Below, piece by piece: positions 47,426 to 57,072 of a stretch of DNA of 64,000 nt. A program made the position numbers and the translations under genes. The notes under the pieces were generated by a model. The model saw only the letters and a list, made by a program, of their open reading frames with translations. It was not told where the DNA came from and made no database searches. Source of the DNA: an uncultured Tateyamaria sp. (GTDB lineage: Bacteria; Pseudomonadota; Alphaproteobacteria; Rhodobacterales; Rhodobacteraceae); contig NZ_CANNDN010000001.1 of assembly GCF_947503465.1 (NCBI RefSeq), forward strand, positions 2,438,331 through 2,502,330, read 5' to 3'. The first letter of the stretch is position 1. Each line of letters starts with the position of its first letter.

Positions 47426-50373
47426 TCCAACACCACCGGAAACGGATCCTGGGTCACATCCCATTCACCGAAACGGGCCAGCTGGTCGTAATCCCGCGCC
47501 TCGCGATCCTCGTACAGCGCCCGGCGCGAGGTATAGCCCTTGTCACCCTCCAGGTACGCGCTCAGCAATCCAACAAGATCGGCAAGGACCGTGCGCGGCG
47601 GTTCATCATCCAGAGGCGCGTTTTCGATCCTGGGTGTGCTGCCCATGCCAATGAATTGCGCCGCCCGGACGGGGCGCGGACCCAATGTGGCAAAGCCGCC
47701 CTCTTCGACCATCGCCGCCTCGATCAACAGCTGTTTGTCAAAGTGCTTTTGTTGATCCTTGGTCGGGGGTGGCCCGGTTTTGTAGTCATACAGAATAACG
47801 GTCCCGGCGTCGTCCACGTCAATACGGTCCGCTTGACCGACAAGTTCGGTCTTGATCGCGACCAGATCAAGTTTGCCGGTCGCCTCCCGTTCGAACAGCG
47901 TGGGGGTGGCCAGTGCCTGGCGGACTTGCTCCGTCTCAATGATCCAGTCGGCGGCCCGTTCGAACCTTGCCAACCACAGCGCACGCGCTGCGGGCCAAGG
48001 CACATCGCGCTGCAGCACATGGCGTGCATGCTCCGTCAAACGCTCAACCGTCAGCGCCGTGTTGTCGTCCAACGTTTCACGCACAAAACGTTCCATTACA
48101 TCGTGCGACAGAATTCCCCGCAGCAACGCATCCGGCGTTTGCACAAGCGGGCGCAAGGCGCGCAGGCCCAACACGTGCTTGGCATAGATGGCATAAGGAT
48201 CGCGGATCAGCGTCTGGATCTCAGTTACGGTAAAGCGGCGCGGTCGGCTGGATACGGGCGGGCAGGGGGACGGGCGTGCCGCCTTCGGTTGCTCTGGCGC
48301 GGCGTCCAATTGACGCGCCAGCGACAGCCAACAGTCGCCGCGCGCCCGCATCAAAGCCCAGTGATCGGTCTGTCCTTGCCCTTTCAACCCCTGCAACAGG
48401 TTGCGCAGACGGTTCATCCATCGCGATGGAACGGTTTCGGCGTCATCGGATCGGATCGACCGGGTCAGCCAGACCTCGGGCGCGGCAATGGCCTGCTGGA
48501 AATCATGCGCTGACAGTCCAATCCGTCGTTCCGGCAACAAAAGGCCCGCGTCAAACCGCATCTTCCGGTTTAGCCACGGGTCAGGAGCGGGGGCTTCGGG
48601 CCATGTCCCGTCATTGAGGCCTGCCAGAATGACCAGATCGGCACCTTGTACCCGCGCTTCGAGCGTGCCCCAGATCATGATATTGGGATGGGGTGTGTCA
48701 CGGTCGCGCACGTCTTCGCCCTGGCGCAGGGCTGTCGCGACCAAATCGGCATAGTCCCTCGCTGATATTGATCCGCCAAAGGCCGCGTTCTCAGCCAGTG
48801 CTTGCATCACCCGGCGCGCAGCCTGACCTGCCTTCTTTTGCCACAGTGCGCCACCGTCCGTACCGTTTGGACCCTGCGCAAAGGTTTCCGACAACGACCG
48901 ATGCAGGGCGATCCATGCGTCCAAGGGCCTCTCGTCGGCCGTGTGCCGTCCACACAGAACCTCACTGATCCACTTTGCCCAGGGTTCAATCTCTTCGACC
49001 TGCTTGGTTGCCTTGCGTGCGCACTGCAGAAGGCTGTCCGGTTCGGGGTAGGGCAGCCCGTCCCGCCGCATGCGCAATTCCAGGCGCTGGGTGTTGAGTT
49101 GATGCAGATTGCGGTCAGCCCCCGAATGCGACAGCGGGTGTTTCAGCAGCGAAAGAAGACTTTCAGCGTCAAGCGGCGCTTGAAACAGCCCGGCGACTTG
49201 CCGCAGGAAACGGCCCGGCGGCGACAGGTGCAAAGGTGTGCCCGCGCTGTCATCCGGCAGGATATCCCACCGGTCCAATGCTGCCGTGACCTGACGGGTC
49301 AGCATGCGGTCGGGTGTGATCAGGGCCGCGGTCTGACCATCCTCTGCCGCTTGCCTCAGGCGCATCGCGATGGCGATGGCTTCGGCCCGGGGTGTGTCCG
49401 CTTCGACCAGCGTAATGTCTTGCGTTGCCGCCCCAAGCTGTTGCAGATGCGGCCCTTCCTCGCGCCATGCATCTGTCACCGGGGCGGGGCGCAAAGCAAG
49501 GGATACCAGCGCATTGCGTGGCTGTGATGCCGCCGGGGTGTCCGTCCATCGATGCACATCTGACGGGTGCAAATCCAGCGCCTTGCAAAGCCGCAGAAAT
49601 CGGAACTGCGGGTGATCCTCGGCCATCTTGTCACCGGCCAGCGCGTCCCACACGAAGGACGGCGTGCAGTCGTCAAACCCCGGCAGCACCACCGCGCCTT
49701 GCGGCAGGTCCGCAACCGCCTGCATCAACCGCAACGTCGTGCCACGTGATCCCGTTGATCCGACAACAAGCAACGGATCTGGCGGTGGCGTATGCGCCCA
49801 ATGGTCCGCCAGTCGCATCACGATCGCCCGTTGTCGGGCTTCGGGGTCCGGGGCGCTATCACTTGCGTCGATGTAGGTTTGCGCGATGGCAATGAACTGC
49901 TGTGCGCGTGCCCAGTGGCCGGATTGGTCCGACACGTCCAGCTGTGCAATGTCATCTGCACTGACACCTTCGCCCTGCATCTCGTCCATCAGGGTGGCCA
50001 GGCTGTCCGCAAGGTCGAACGGGCCTGCGTCAGGGGCAAGGTCCGGCTGCCGCTCAATCAGGTTCTGGATCAGGGTCGCCAGTTGGAGCCGCCGGCGCAG
50101 CGGGGATGCGGATGGCGGCACCGGCGCGCCCGGCATCAGATCATCAAGCTGCGTGATCATGCGGATGCATGGCAACAAGCGGGCCGGGCCTTCGTCGAAC
50201 AGGGCGCGCAGCCGGCGGGCCATGCGCGTCGTGTTGACCAACAGCGTTACCCGCGCCCAGGTATCTGGCGGTGCATCTTTCAACCGGTCCTCAAGCCCGC
50301 GCACGATGGCGCGGGGGAAATCGACGCCGGGTGCGCAGCCAAAAACGCGCGGCTGTTTGGACCCGTCAAACAT
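47422..50373 (-). CDS. addB: AddB, nuclease subunit of the AddAB complex
   Basis: The 983-residue partner of AddA starts [20 protein letters not shown], the typical alphaproteobacterial AddB N-terminus, and carries a C-terminal RecB-like nuclease motif [20 protein letters not shown] with QLLIEAAM following. The helicase-like N-terminal part looks inactive (no clear P-loop). It overlaps the MurU-like gene by 8 bp and addA by 4 bp. Confidence 0.92.
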   Translation of the reverse strand: MFDGSKQPRVFGCAPGVDFPRAIVRGLEDRLKDAPPDTWARVTLLVNTTRMARRLRALFDEGPARLLPCIRMITQLDDLMPGAPVPPSASPLRRRLQLATLIQNLIERQPDLAPDAGPFDLADSLATLMDEMQGEGVSADDIAQLDVSDQSGHWARAQQFIAIAQTYIDASDSAPDPEARQRAIVMRLADHWAHTPPPDPLLVVGSTGSRGTTLRLMQAVADLPQGAVVLPGFDDCTPSFVWDALAGDKMAEDHPQFRFLRLCKALDLHPSDVHRWTDTPAASQPRNALVSLALRPAPVTDAWREEGPHLQQLGAATQDITLVEADTPRAEAIAIAMRLRQAAEDGQTAALITPDRMLTRQVTAALDRWDILPDDSAGTPLHLSPPGRFLRQVAGLFQAPLDAESLLSLLKHPLSHSGADRNLHQLNTQRLELRMRRDGLPYPEPDSLLQCARKATKQVEEIEPWAKWISEVLCGRHTADERPLDAWIALHRSLSETFAQGPNGTDGGALWQKKAGQAARRVMQALAENAAFGGSISARDYADLVATALRQGEDVRDRDTPHPNIMIWGTLEARVQGADLVILAGLNDGTWPEAPAPDPWLNRKMRFDAGLLLPERRIGLSAHDFQQAIAAPEVWLTRSIRSDDAETVPSRWMNRLRNLLQGLKGQGQTDHWALMRARGDCWLSLARQLDAAPEQPKAARPSPCPPVSSRPRRFTVTEIQTLIRDPYAIYAKHVLGLRALRPLVQTPDALLRGILSHDVMERFVRETLDDNTALTVERLTEHARHVLQRDVPWPAARALWLARFERAADWIIETEQVRQALATPTLFEREATGKLDLVAIKTELVGQADRIDVDDAGTVILYDYKTGPPPTKDQQKHFDKQLLIEAAMVEEGGFATLGPRPVRAAQFIGMGSTPRIENAPLDDEPPRTVLADLVGLLSAYLEGDKGYTSRRALYEDREARDYDQLARFGEWDVTQDPFPVVLE

Positions 50374-51058
50374 GATGTTTCTTCAACATGTCTTCGGCGA
50401 TTGCGATGCCTTCGGGATGCCCTACGTCGCTCCAATGTCCGGGATATGCGACGCCGTGCAGCCGTCCGTCCTGTACCATCAGGTTCCAGACCGCGTTCAG
50501 GGAAAAGGCCGTGTCGGTGATCTCGTGCAGACGCGCGGTTTTCATCATATGCACCCCTCCGTAAACCATGTCGCCGCCCCGGCGCAGGCGACCGTCCGGT
50601 CCCAGGTCAAAGTCTCCGCCACCGGATCGGCCATGCGTGCGCGCACTTGGAACACACACCAGCAGCGCGTCCATGCGCGCAGGGTCCCACGTGTCCAACA
50701 GCGTGTGCAGGGGGTTCGGCCCAGCCCAGAGCGCATCCGGGTTCACCGTGATCACGGGATCGGTACCCAGCAGCGGCAACGCGTTTCGCAGGCCGCCACC
50801 GGTTTCAAGGATGTTCGGCGTTTCGCGTAGCGTGGTCACGGGACGGCCCTGCAGGTGCGCCTCCAGTGTTTCGGGCAGATAGTGCAGGTTCGCGACCACG
50901 CGCGGCGGATTGATGGCGTCGATCATCGTCAACGCGTGATCAATCAATGGCCTTCCTGCCACCGGAATCAACGGTTTCGGTTGCGTCCGGGTCAGGTGCT
51001 TCATCCGCGTCCCGAACCCCGCCGCAAAGATCATGACGGCAGGGGTATCGTGTTGCAT
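50366..51058 (-). CDS. Nucleotidyltransferase, MurU-like (MurNAc-1-P uridylyltransferase candidate)
   Basis: The 230-residue protein starts [20 protein letters not shown] with the nucleotidyltransferase signature [12 protein letters not shown], then [16 protein letters not shown]. This matches MurU and related sugar-nucleotide transferases. Paired with the AmgK-like kinase gene upstream, it suggests the AmgK-MurU peptidoglycan recycling route to UDP-MurNAc known from Pseudomonas. The two overlap by 28 bp; the 3' end overlaps addB by 8 bp. Substrate is inferred from the pairing. Confidence 0.8.
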   Translation of the reverse strand: MQHDTPAVMIFAAGFGTRMKHLTRTQPKPLIPVAGRPLIDHALTMIDAINPPRVVANLHYLPETLEAHLQGRPVTTLRETPNILETGGGLRNALPLLGTDPVITVNPDALWAGPNPLHTLLDTWDPARMDALLVCVPSARTHGRSGGGDFDLGPDGRLRRGGDMVYGGVHMMKTARLHEITDTAFSLNAVWNLMVQDGRLHGVAYPGHWSDVGHPEGIAIAEDMLKKHHV

Positions 51059-52053
51059 TGCTGTTTCAGGCTGTTGAGGATGGGTTTGGTCGGCGCGGGA
51101 AGATGGCCCCGGACCAGGGGCGCAATGGTGGTCGCCGCGGGGTGATCAAGCCCCTTGTCCAGGTGGTTCCAAACCCGTGGGACCAGATCAACGTACGACG
51201 GCTTGCCATACGCCAGCGACAGGCGGGCAAAGACGCCAAGAATGCGCAGATTGCGCTGCACACCCAGCAATGCACAGGCTTTTTCAAACGCACCGGCATC
51301 ATGGGCTGTTGCCGTCAGATACCGATCCACCATCTGGCGCGCAAGATCGGGCGACACATCCCGGCGCGCATCCTGCAGCACCGATACCAGATCATAGGCC
51401 GGGTGCCCCAGCATTGCATCCTGATAGTCCAGCAGTCCGACGCGTTCTGGTCCGACCCGATCAGGGAGCCAGATCAGGTTTTCCGCATGGTAATCGCGCT
51501 GGATCAAGACCGGGTCAGTCGCGTCAAGACCGGCCAGCGCTTCTTGCATCGCCGATGAAAATCCAGCCCTCGCACCGGCGTCTACCGAACCGACTGCACC
51601 GCGTTGGTACCAGTCAAAGGCCAGGCACGCGACGTCGGTCATGACAGCAGCGTCATAGCGCGGCAACTCAGGCACCGGTGCAGCGTGCAGATGCACGAGA
51701 ACGTCAATCGCCGCTTCGTACAGGGGTGCCTCAAGGGTTCGGTCGTCCTTGATCACCCGTGCAAACAGGTCGTCGCCCAGATCCTCGATCAACAGGAACC
51801 CGCGGGCATCGTCCTGGGCGAAAATCTCGGGCGCAGACAGGCCCGCCTTTCGCAGATACTGGGTGATGGATACGAAGGGCCGGACGTCTTCACCTTTTTC
51901 GGGTGACGCATCCATCAAGACACGTGTTTCCGGCCCACGTGTCAGACGTTCATATTTGCGATTGGACGCGTCGCCGGCAATCAGCACGCGCTTTGCATCG
52001 CTCCATCCAATGTCGGACAGAAATCGCCCAAGCTGGTCCGACCGGTCAGGCAT
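51031..52053 (-). CDS. Aminoglycoside-phosphotransferase-fold kinase, AmgK-like
   Basis: The 340-residue kinase has an APH fold: the catalytic loop [20 protein letters not shown] (Asp and Asn present) and the metal-binding [17 protein letters not shown]. The N-terminus shows [11 protein letters not shown], as in AmgK, which phosphorylates MurNAc/GlcNAc at the anomeric carbon. The gene sits between tsaE (8-bp overlap) and the MurU-like gene (28-bp overlap). Function by analogy with the AmgK-MurU pair. Confidence 0.78.
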   Translation of the reverse strand: MPDRSDQLGRFLSDIGWSDAKRVLIAGDASNRKYERLTRGPETRVLMDASPEKGEDVRPFVSITQYLRKAGLSAPEIFAQDDARGFLLIEDLGDDLFARVIKDDRTLEAPLYEAAIDVLVHLHAAPVPELPRYDAAVMTDVACLAFDWYQRGAVGSVDAGARAGFSSAMQEALAGLDATDPVLIQRDYHAENLIWLPDRVGPERVGLLDYQDAMLGHPAYDLVSVLQDARRDVSPDLARQMVDRYLTATAHDAGAFEKACALLGVQRNLRILGVFARLSLAYGKPSYVDLVPRVWNHLDKGLDHPAATTIAPLVRGHLPAPTKPILNSLKQQCNTIPLPS

Positions 52054-52519
52054 CTGTCGTCACCTGTGCCAAACGGCGGGCCCAGCGTGGATCCGTCCAT
52101 GTCAGGGTCGCGGCGCGCCCCGTCCCTTCGGTTGCGATGGCAATGCTTAACGCGGTTTCGGGCGCGATGGGCCCCAGACGGTCCGGCCATTCCACCAGGC
52201 AAATGGCATCGTCAAAGGCGTCGACCAATCCCAACTCATCCACTTCGATGTCTGATGTGATGCGGTAAAGGTCGGCATGCCACACCGCTCCACGCGCGGT
52301 GTCATAGACCTGAACCAGTGTGAATGTCGGTGATGGAACATCCTCGGGCACATCCAGTATTGACTGGATAAGGGCACGGGCGAAATGAGTCTTTCCGGCG
52401 CCGACATCACCCGTCAACAGAATCACGTCACCGGCAGTCAGCACCGGACCAAGGGCGCGACCTGTCCGGGCTGTGTCGTCGGCCGCCGGCCAATGCAGAG
52501 TGAGGGGGGAGGATGTCAT
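52046..52519 (-). CDS. tsaE: TsaE, tRNA t6A modification ATPase
   Basis: The 157-residue protein has the P-loop GDVGAGKTHFARALIQ near residue 38, SPTFTLVQVYD and the W-containing end segment LVEWPDRLG. With TsaB, TsaC and TsaD it makes N6-threonylcarbamoyladenosine at A37 of tRNAs. In Rhodobacterales it is commonly followed by the kinase and nucleotidyltransferase genes, as here. It overlaps the AmgK-like gene by 8 bp. Confidence 0.94.
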   Translation of the reverse strand: MTSSPLTLHWPAADDTARTGRALGPVLTAGDVILLTGDVGAGKTHFARALIQSILDVPEDVPSPTFTLVQVYDTARGAVWHADLYRITSDIEVDELGLVDAFDDAICLVEWPDRLGPIAPETALSIAIATEGTGRAATLTWTDPRWARRLAQVTTDA

Positions 52520-52563
52520 GCCATCAACCTACCGCCATCCCCGGGCGCTGCAAGTTGGAATGG

Positions 52564-54084
52564 TCAGGTCAGCGCGGGAATTGGGACGTCACCTTGGGTC
52601 TGCAGTTCCATGAACCTGATGACCGTGGCGCCTGAAACAATGGGCGACACCTGGGTGCGCAGCTTACCAAGATCGCGGTGCTTGACGTCCACCTCCCAAG
52701 CGGCGCGTTCGCCGAACTTCATCACAAAGTCACGCATATCCCCCCAGGCCGGATCGGGTGCGCATTTTTCCTGCCAGGCTTGAAGGCAATCCACGATCGT
52801 CACGTCGGCAAAGCTGTTGTCGGGGTCCAGTTTCCACATCTCGCGATAGGCTGCGTTGCAAAAGGTCAGAACCCCGGCCGAGGAAAACACGACAAGCGCG
52901 TCTTCGAACGTGTCCATCAGGGATTGGCCCAGTTCCAGTTCCGCCCGGAAGTTTCGGGTCAGCGATATCTCGGCCGTGATGTCTTCGATCAGGAATGCGA
53001 TGGCTCCGTCGGGATGTGGGCGGCCACTGACCCTGTAGGTGTGCCCGGTGTCCAGCGACCACGTCTCGTGATAGCTGCCATGCGACGCGGCGTTGATCAT
53101 TTCCGAGATTTCCTGCCGCCATGACCCATAGTTCTTTGGTTCCGGCATCACCCGGTTGTCGCGCAAGCGGTCAAAGAAGGACAACATATCAGGCCGTCCA
53201 CTCAGGAATTCAGCGGGCAGCGAGGTCAGGTCCACCAAGGCCGGGTTGAACAGGGCAAGCTGCCCGTTGCGATCAAAAATGGCCAGCCCAATGGACAACT
53301 GGGCAAAGGTCTTGGCCAGCGTTTGGACAAAGTTGCGTTGCGCCACTTCTGCCTGGATGACGGCATTGATATCAACCGCGTGAAACACCGTTGCGCTGTC
53401 AGCCTGTGTTGCCGTGACATTGTACCATTCCGTTGTGCCATTGGCGTCCATTCGAACCGGCACCCGGACAGAGGATTTGCCGCTGAGGTCACCGGGTGCG
53501 AAATCAAACAGGGGCGTGCTGTGGTTGTCCTGATTGCCCCGCACGGCGCCTTCCAGCATCTCGTATGCTGCATTGCGCCATGACAGATGGCGGCCATCAT
53601 CTTCGATCCAGATCGGATAAGGCGCCTTGGTGGCTGCAAGTCGCAGCGTATCCAGTTCGGATCGAAGCAGATGAAGGGCGTGACGTGTGTTTGCATCCCC
53701 GCTTGCATCGTCTTCAATCTCGATCCGCGTCATCTCATCCTCTCGTTGCAGGGACAGGGTCGCGGGATCATCGGGGTGCGCGGCATGCAATGTCAGCCGG
53801 TCTACCTGGCCGAGTTCATCCTGATCCGGCAGACCGGGAAACCGAGCATTCAGGCAGGATGTGAGGGCCTGCCAATCGGTGGTGTCACAGCTGCGCCGCA
53901 GGGCAGATTCCGCCTCGGGTGTGGCATGCTGCAAGTCGACACCGTCAAAAAGGTAGGACAGACCGGGCTGGGGTTGGTCGCCAGTGGACCGCGCAACGGG
54001 ACGCGTGCGCTGGATGAACAGAACACCGAAGGACACCGCCAAGAATGCAGATCCCAAAACAACCACAATGTCTGCCAACGCCAT
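52564..54084 (-). CDS. Membrane-anchored multi-PAS protein with no kinase domain
   Basis: The ATG at 54084, after AAAGG, gives 506 residues; a GTG at 54102 is a second choice. The N-terminus (ALADIVVVLGSAFLAVSFGV) is a single transmembrane anchor. The rest looks like tandem PAS domains: WIEDDGRHLSWRNAAYEMLE near residue 158, LAIFDRNGQLALFNPALVDL near 267, and a third with LVVFSSAGVLTFCNAAYREM near 400. No histidine-kinase, GGDEF or EAL motif follows, so output is not evident. It lies between regB (71 bp upstream) and tsaE, 44 bp downstream. Confidence 0.78.
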   Translation of the reverse strand: MALADIVVVLGSAFLAVSFGVLFIQRTRPVARSTGDQPQPGLSYLFDGVDLQHATPEAESALRRSCDTTDWQALTSCLNARFPGLPDQDELGQVDRLTLHAAHPDDPATLSLQREDEMTRIEIEDDASGDANTRHALHLLRSELDTLRLAATKAPYPIWIEDDGRHLSWRNAAYEMLEGAVRGNQDNHSTPLFDFAPGDLSGKSSVRVPVRMDANGTTEWYNVTATQADSATVFHAVDINAVIQAEVAQRNFVQTLAKTFAQLSIGLAIFDRNGQLALFNPALVDLTSLPAEFLSGRPDMLSFFDRLRDNRVMPEPKNYGSWRQEISEMINAASHGSYHETWSLDTGHTYRVSGRPHPDGAIAFLIEDITAEISLTRNFRAELELGQSLMDTFEDALVVFSSAGVLTFCNAAYREMWKLDPDNSFADVTIVDCLQAWQEKCAPDPAWGDMRDFVMKFGERAAWEVDVKHRDLGKLRTQVSPIVSGATVIRFMELQTQGDVPIPALT

Positions 54085-54155
54085 GGGCCAACCTTTCGCC
54101 ACCCGGAGCTGAGTATTGGGTAAGGATAGTTAACGCCTTCTTAACGCACGCATGA

Positions 54156-55553
54156 CTAGATACGGATTTGTTCGTTGCGACCCAGCGAAACCGCATTTTT
54201 CCCGCGGCGGGCATCAACCATGTCCCGCGGCCAAACCACCTCGACAATTGCCCCGATATGGGTATTCGATTCTGCCCAGGCCCCATACGGGTCAGACCCA
54301 TTGGCAAAGGTCAGTTCGGCACCTGACCGTTCCAGTAATGTCTTGGCGATAAACAGCCCCAAACCCATCCCCTCGTATTCGGGCCGCTGGGCCCTTTCAT
54401 TTGACGATTTGCGACGACGCACAAACGGATCACCGATGCGGCCCAACAGCTGTGGAGGAAAGCCACGGCCATCATCCATGATCCGAATGGTGATCAAGGT
54501 GTCTGTCCAATGCGCTTCGATCCAAACGGTCGAGCGGGCAAAATCCACGGCGTTCTGGACCAGATTGCGTAATCCATGGATGATCTCGGGTTGGCGCAGA
54601 ATGGCAGGCTGATCGATTTCCTCTCCTGCGTCCGGGTCATGTGTGTATTCAACCCGCTTGCCCCGGTGCGTATGCGGTTCGGCCGCTTCCTGTACGACGG
54701 TCATCAGTGGCGCCTGCCGCAGGTGCAGGTCGTCCTTTCCGGCGCGGCCCATGTCACGCAGAATGTCCCGGCACCTGTCGGCCTGTTCGCGGATCAGGGC
54801 AGCGTCCTCCATCAGTTCCGGACGGTCTTCCAGTTCTTCGATCAATTCGGCGCTGGTCAGCTTGATGGTGGCCAGGGGCGTGCCCAGCTCATGGGCGGCA
54901 GCGGCGACGACACCACCCAGGTCGGTCAATTTCTGTTCGCGCGACAGCGCCATCTGGGTCGCGGACAGCGCGTCAGACATCGAATGCATTTCGGAGGTGA
55001 CGCGGCGGGAGTAGAGGCCGATGAAGCAGATTGCGATGACAAGGGCGATCCAGTTTCCAAAAACAAAAAGGTCGGGGATGCGCAGGATGAACCCCTGCTG
55101 GGTGCGCAAGGGCAGGTGATAGTCGGACAGAATGGTCACGATCACGATGGCGGTGGCCCCGACCAGAAGGGTTGATCGCGTCGTCAGAACGGCCGCGGAA
55201 ATCGTCACTGGCCCCAGCAACAACAGCGCAAAGGGATTGTTCAGGCCGCCGGTAAGAAACAACAGGAACCCAAGTTGCAGAACATCGAACAGAACCATCA
55301 GCAGGTTCTCGACCTCGGTCAGGCGCTTGTTTTCGGGAAAGACGAAGATGGCGATCAGGTTACCGATGACAGACACGCCTACAGCCAGATAGCACAGCCC
55401 AAGTTCCAGTTGCAGGCCATACAGACGCTGCGCCACGGTCAGCGCCACAAGCTGCCCGACGATTGCAACCCAGCGCAAAAGGATCATCGTGCGCAGGCGA
55501 ATCCAGTTTGATCTTTGTTGGCCGGTCAGCAGACCGAAATCGGGTTGCGCCAT
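54156..55553 (-). CDS. regB: Redox-sensing histidine kinase RegB/PrrB
   Basis: The ATG at 55553 (preceded by GAAGAAG) gives 465 residues; the open frame reaches 55589 without a good ribosome-binding site. Six hydrophobic segments occupy about residues 15-190, and include the ubiquinone-binding motif GGLNNPF that defines RegB. The H-box is AAAHELGTPLATI and the redox Cys lies in ADRCRDILRDMG. N and G boxes follow (LVQNAVDF; DDGRGFP). It senses the quinone pool and phosphorylates RegA. Divergent from senC, with a palindrome in between. Confidence 0.95.
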   Translation of the reverse strand: MAQPDFGLLTGQQRSNWIRLRTMILLRWVAIVGQLVALTVAQRLYGLQLELGLCYLAVGVSVIGNLIAIFVFPENKRLTEVENLLMVLFDVLQLGFLLFLTGGLNNPFALLLLGPVTISAAVLTTRSTLLVGATAIVIVTILSDYHLPLRTQQGFILRIPDLFVFGNWIALVIAICFIGLYSRRVTSEMHSMSDALSATQMALSREQKLTDLGGVVAAAAHELGTPLATIKLTSAELIEELEDRPELMEDAALIREQADRCRDILRDMGRAGKDDLHLRQAPLMTVVQEAAEPHTHRGKRVEYTHDPDAGEEIDQPAILRQPEIIHGLRNLVQNAVDFARSTVWIEAHWTDTLITIRIMDDGRGFPPQLLGRIGDPFVRRRKSSNERAQRPEYEGMGLGLFIAKTLLERSGAELTFANGSDPYGAWAESNTHIGAIVEVVWPRDMVDARRGKNAVSLGRNEQIRI

Positions 55554-55596
55554 TGTGTCACTTCTTCGTTTATTGAACTCGGGGTCCATGTTGATA

Positions 55597-55615
55597 GCTA
55601 GGGTACAACCCTAGC
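55597..55615. promoter_or_regulatory. Perfect 19-bp palindrome in the regB-senC intergenic region
   Basis: GCTAGGGTACAACCCTAGC has perfect 8-bp arms around ACA. It lies 13 bp before the senC start and 44 bp before the regB start, in the 75-bp divergent spacer. It could be an operator or, in the senC leader, an RNA hairpin just before the GGAGG ribosome-binding site. It is not an Fnr-type TTGAT-N4-ATCAA site. Confidence 0.6.
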
Positions 55616-55628
55616 CCGGAGGCCGAAC

Positions 55629-56249
55629 ATGACCCGTATCATCGCACCCGTCGCCGCCCTTGTCGCCGCCCTTTTTCTGGGTGGTATCTGGTGGGTCACG
55701 CAGTCGGACGGGGACGGCACGGCCTTTGCCCAATGCAACGCAACGCAGATCGCGGGCGACGGCAATGGGATTGGCGGACCGTTCGAACTGGTCAATGCCG
55801 AAGGCCAGACAGTCACCGACCAGGATGTGATCACCGAACCCAGCCTGATCTATTTCGGGTACACGTTCTGTCCCGATGTCTGCCCGCTTGACACCGCCCG
55901 CAACGCCGAGGCGGTAGATGTGCTGGCCGAACGCGGCATGTCCGTGACGCCGGTGTTCATTACCGTGGATCCGGAACGCGACACGCCCGAAATTGTGGGC
56001 GATTTCGCCTATAACCTGCATGAAAAGATGATTGGGCTGACGGGATCACCGGAGCAGACGGACGCGGCAAGCAAGGCGTATCGCACCTATTACCGGGCAC
56101 ATGACAAGTCCGATGAATTCTACCTGGTGGATCATTCGACCTTTACCTACCTCGTGATGCCGGAACACGGGTTCGTCGAATTCTTTCGTCGCGACATCAG
56201 CGCGGACGCGATGGCGGACCGGGTTGCGTGCTTTGTTGAAAACGCCTGA
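55629..56249 (+). CDS. senC: SenC/PrrC, SCO1-family copper chaperone
   Basis: The 206-residue protein has an N-terminal membrane anchor (TRIIAPVAALVAALFLGGIW) and a SCO domain with the copper-binding CPDVC in YFGYTFCPDVCPLDT and the His in YLVDHSTFTYLV. It matures the CuA centre of cytochrome c oxidase and is linked to redox signalling in Rhodobacter. It is divergent from regB and followed by regA (84 bp), the classic RegBA locus. Confidence 0.95.
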   Translation: MTRIIAPVAALVAALFLGGIWWVTQSDGDGTAFAQCNATQIAGDGNGIGGPFELVNAEGQTVTDQDVITEPSLIYFGYTFCPDVCPLDTARNAEAVDVLAERGMSVTPVFITVDPERDTPEIVGDFAYNLHEKMIGLTGSPEQTDAASKAYRTYYRAHDKSDEFYLVDHSTFTYLVMPEHGFVEFFRRDISADAMADRVACFVENA

Positions 56250-56333
56250 TTTTGCCGGAAAAATTTGACCCCGGTCACCACCCGCGCCATATTCTCGTTC
56301 AGCCAGAAAAGTAAGCGGGAACTGGAGAATTCG

Positions 56334-56888
56334 ATGGCCGAAGCGGCATTGCGGGATTTGGGCGAAGACAAGTCGCTTTTGTTGGTTGACGATGATGAAC
56401 CGTTTCTGCGGCGGCTGGCCAAGGCCATGGAGAAACGTGGTTTCGAGATTGAAACCGCAGACAGCGTCATGGCCGGCAAGGCCATCGCGACCGCGCGCCC
56501 GCCAGCCTATGCCGTTGTCGATTTGCGGCTGGAGGATGGCAATGGCCTTGATGTGGTCGAGGTCCTGCGGGAAAAACGGCCCGATGCGCGGGTTGTTGTC
56601 CTGACCGGTTACGGGGCGATCGCCACGGCGGTTGCGGCGGTCAAGATCGGTGCAACGGATTACCTGTCCAAACCGGCGGATGCCACGGACATCACCAATG
56701 CGCTGCTGGCCACGGGGGATGATCTGCCGCCGCCGCCAGAGAATCCAATGAGCGCGGATCGCGTGCGCTGGGAACATATCCAGCGGGTGTACGAACTGTG
56801 CGACCGCAACGTGTCGGAAACCGCGCGGCGGTTGAACATGCACCGGCGGACATTGCAGCGCATTCTGGCGAAACGCTCGCCACGCTGA
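56334..56888 (+). CDS. regA: Response regulator RegA/PrrA
   Basis: From the ATG at 56334 the protein has 184 residues. The receiver has LLVDDDEPFLRRLAKAMEKR, phospho-Asp in VVDLRLEDGNGLD, and Lys in YLSKPAD. A Pro-rich linker (DDLPPPPENP) leads to a Fis-type helix-turn-helix (NVSETARRLNMHRRTLQRIL) that is nearly invariant in RegA. It controls respiration, photosynthesis and carbon/nitrogen fixation genes in related bacteria. Partner of regB. Confidence 0.96.
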   Translation: MAEAALRDLGEDKSLLLVDDDEPFLRRLAKAMEKRGFEIETADSVMAGKAIATARPPAYAVVDLRLEDGNGLDVVEVLREKRPDARVVVLTGYGAIATAVAAVKIGATDYLSKPADATDITNALLATGDDLPPPPENPMSADRVRWEHIQRVYELCDRNVSETARRLNMHRRTLQRILAKRSPR

Positions 56889-57014
56889 GGCGTTGGACCC
56901 GGGGCCGCCTGCCCGCGAATACCTGAGGATTCATTGGAAACAGAGACGGGGGCCTGCATGTGCTTGTGCGGCCCCTGAATTTGGGTTTTTGAAAACTGCC
57001 GGGCCGGGAACGCA

Positions 57015-57066
57015 GTGCACCAGGCGTGCACAACCTATGCACAACCCGTGCACCGCTGCGGTGCAC
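57015..57066. repeat. Array of GTGCAC palindromes with 11-bp spacing, ending in a hairpin
   Basis: The 52 bp contain GTGCAC at 57015, 57026, 57048 and 57061 and ATGCAC at 57037. The first four starts are exactly 11 bp apart. The last two GTGCAC copies form the arms of a perfect hairpin GTGCACCG-CTG-CGGTGCAC. The array lies between the convergent regA and GNAT genes, so it may act as a transcription terminator or a protein-binding array. There is no T-run after the hairpin on either strand. Confidence 0.6.
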
Positions 57067-57072
57067 ATCGGG

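Noticed and set aside
56949..56975. GGGGCC...GGCCCC as a regA terminator
   Set aside because: The loop is long (15 bases) and the T-run lies about 16 bases after the stem, so it does not fit a standard terminator.
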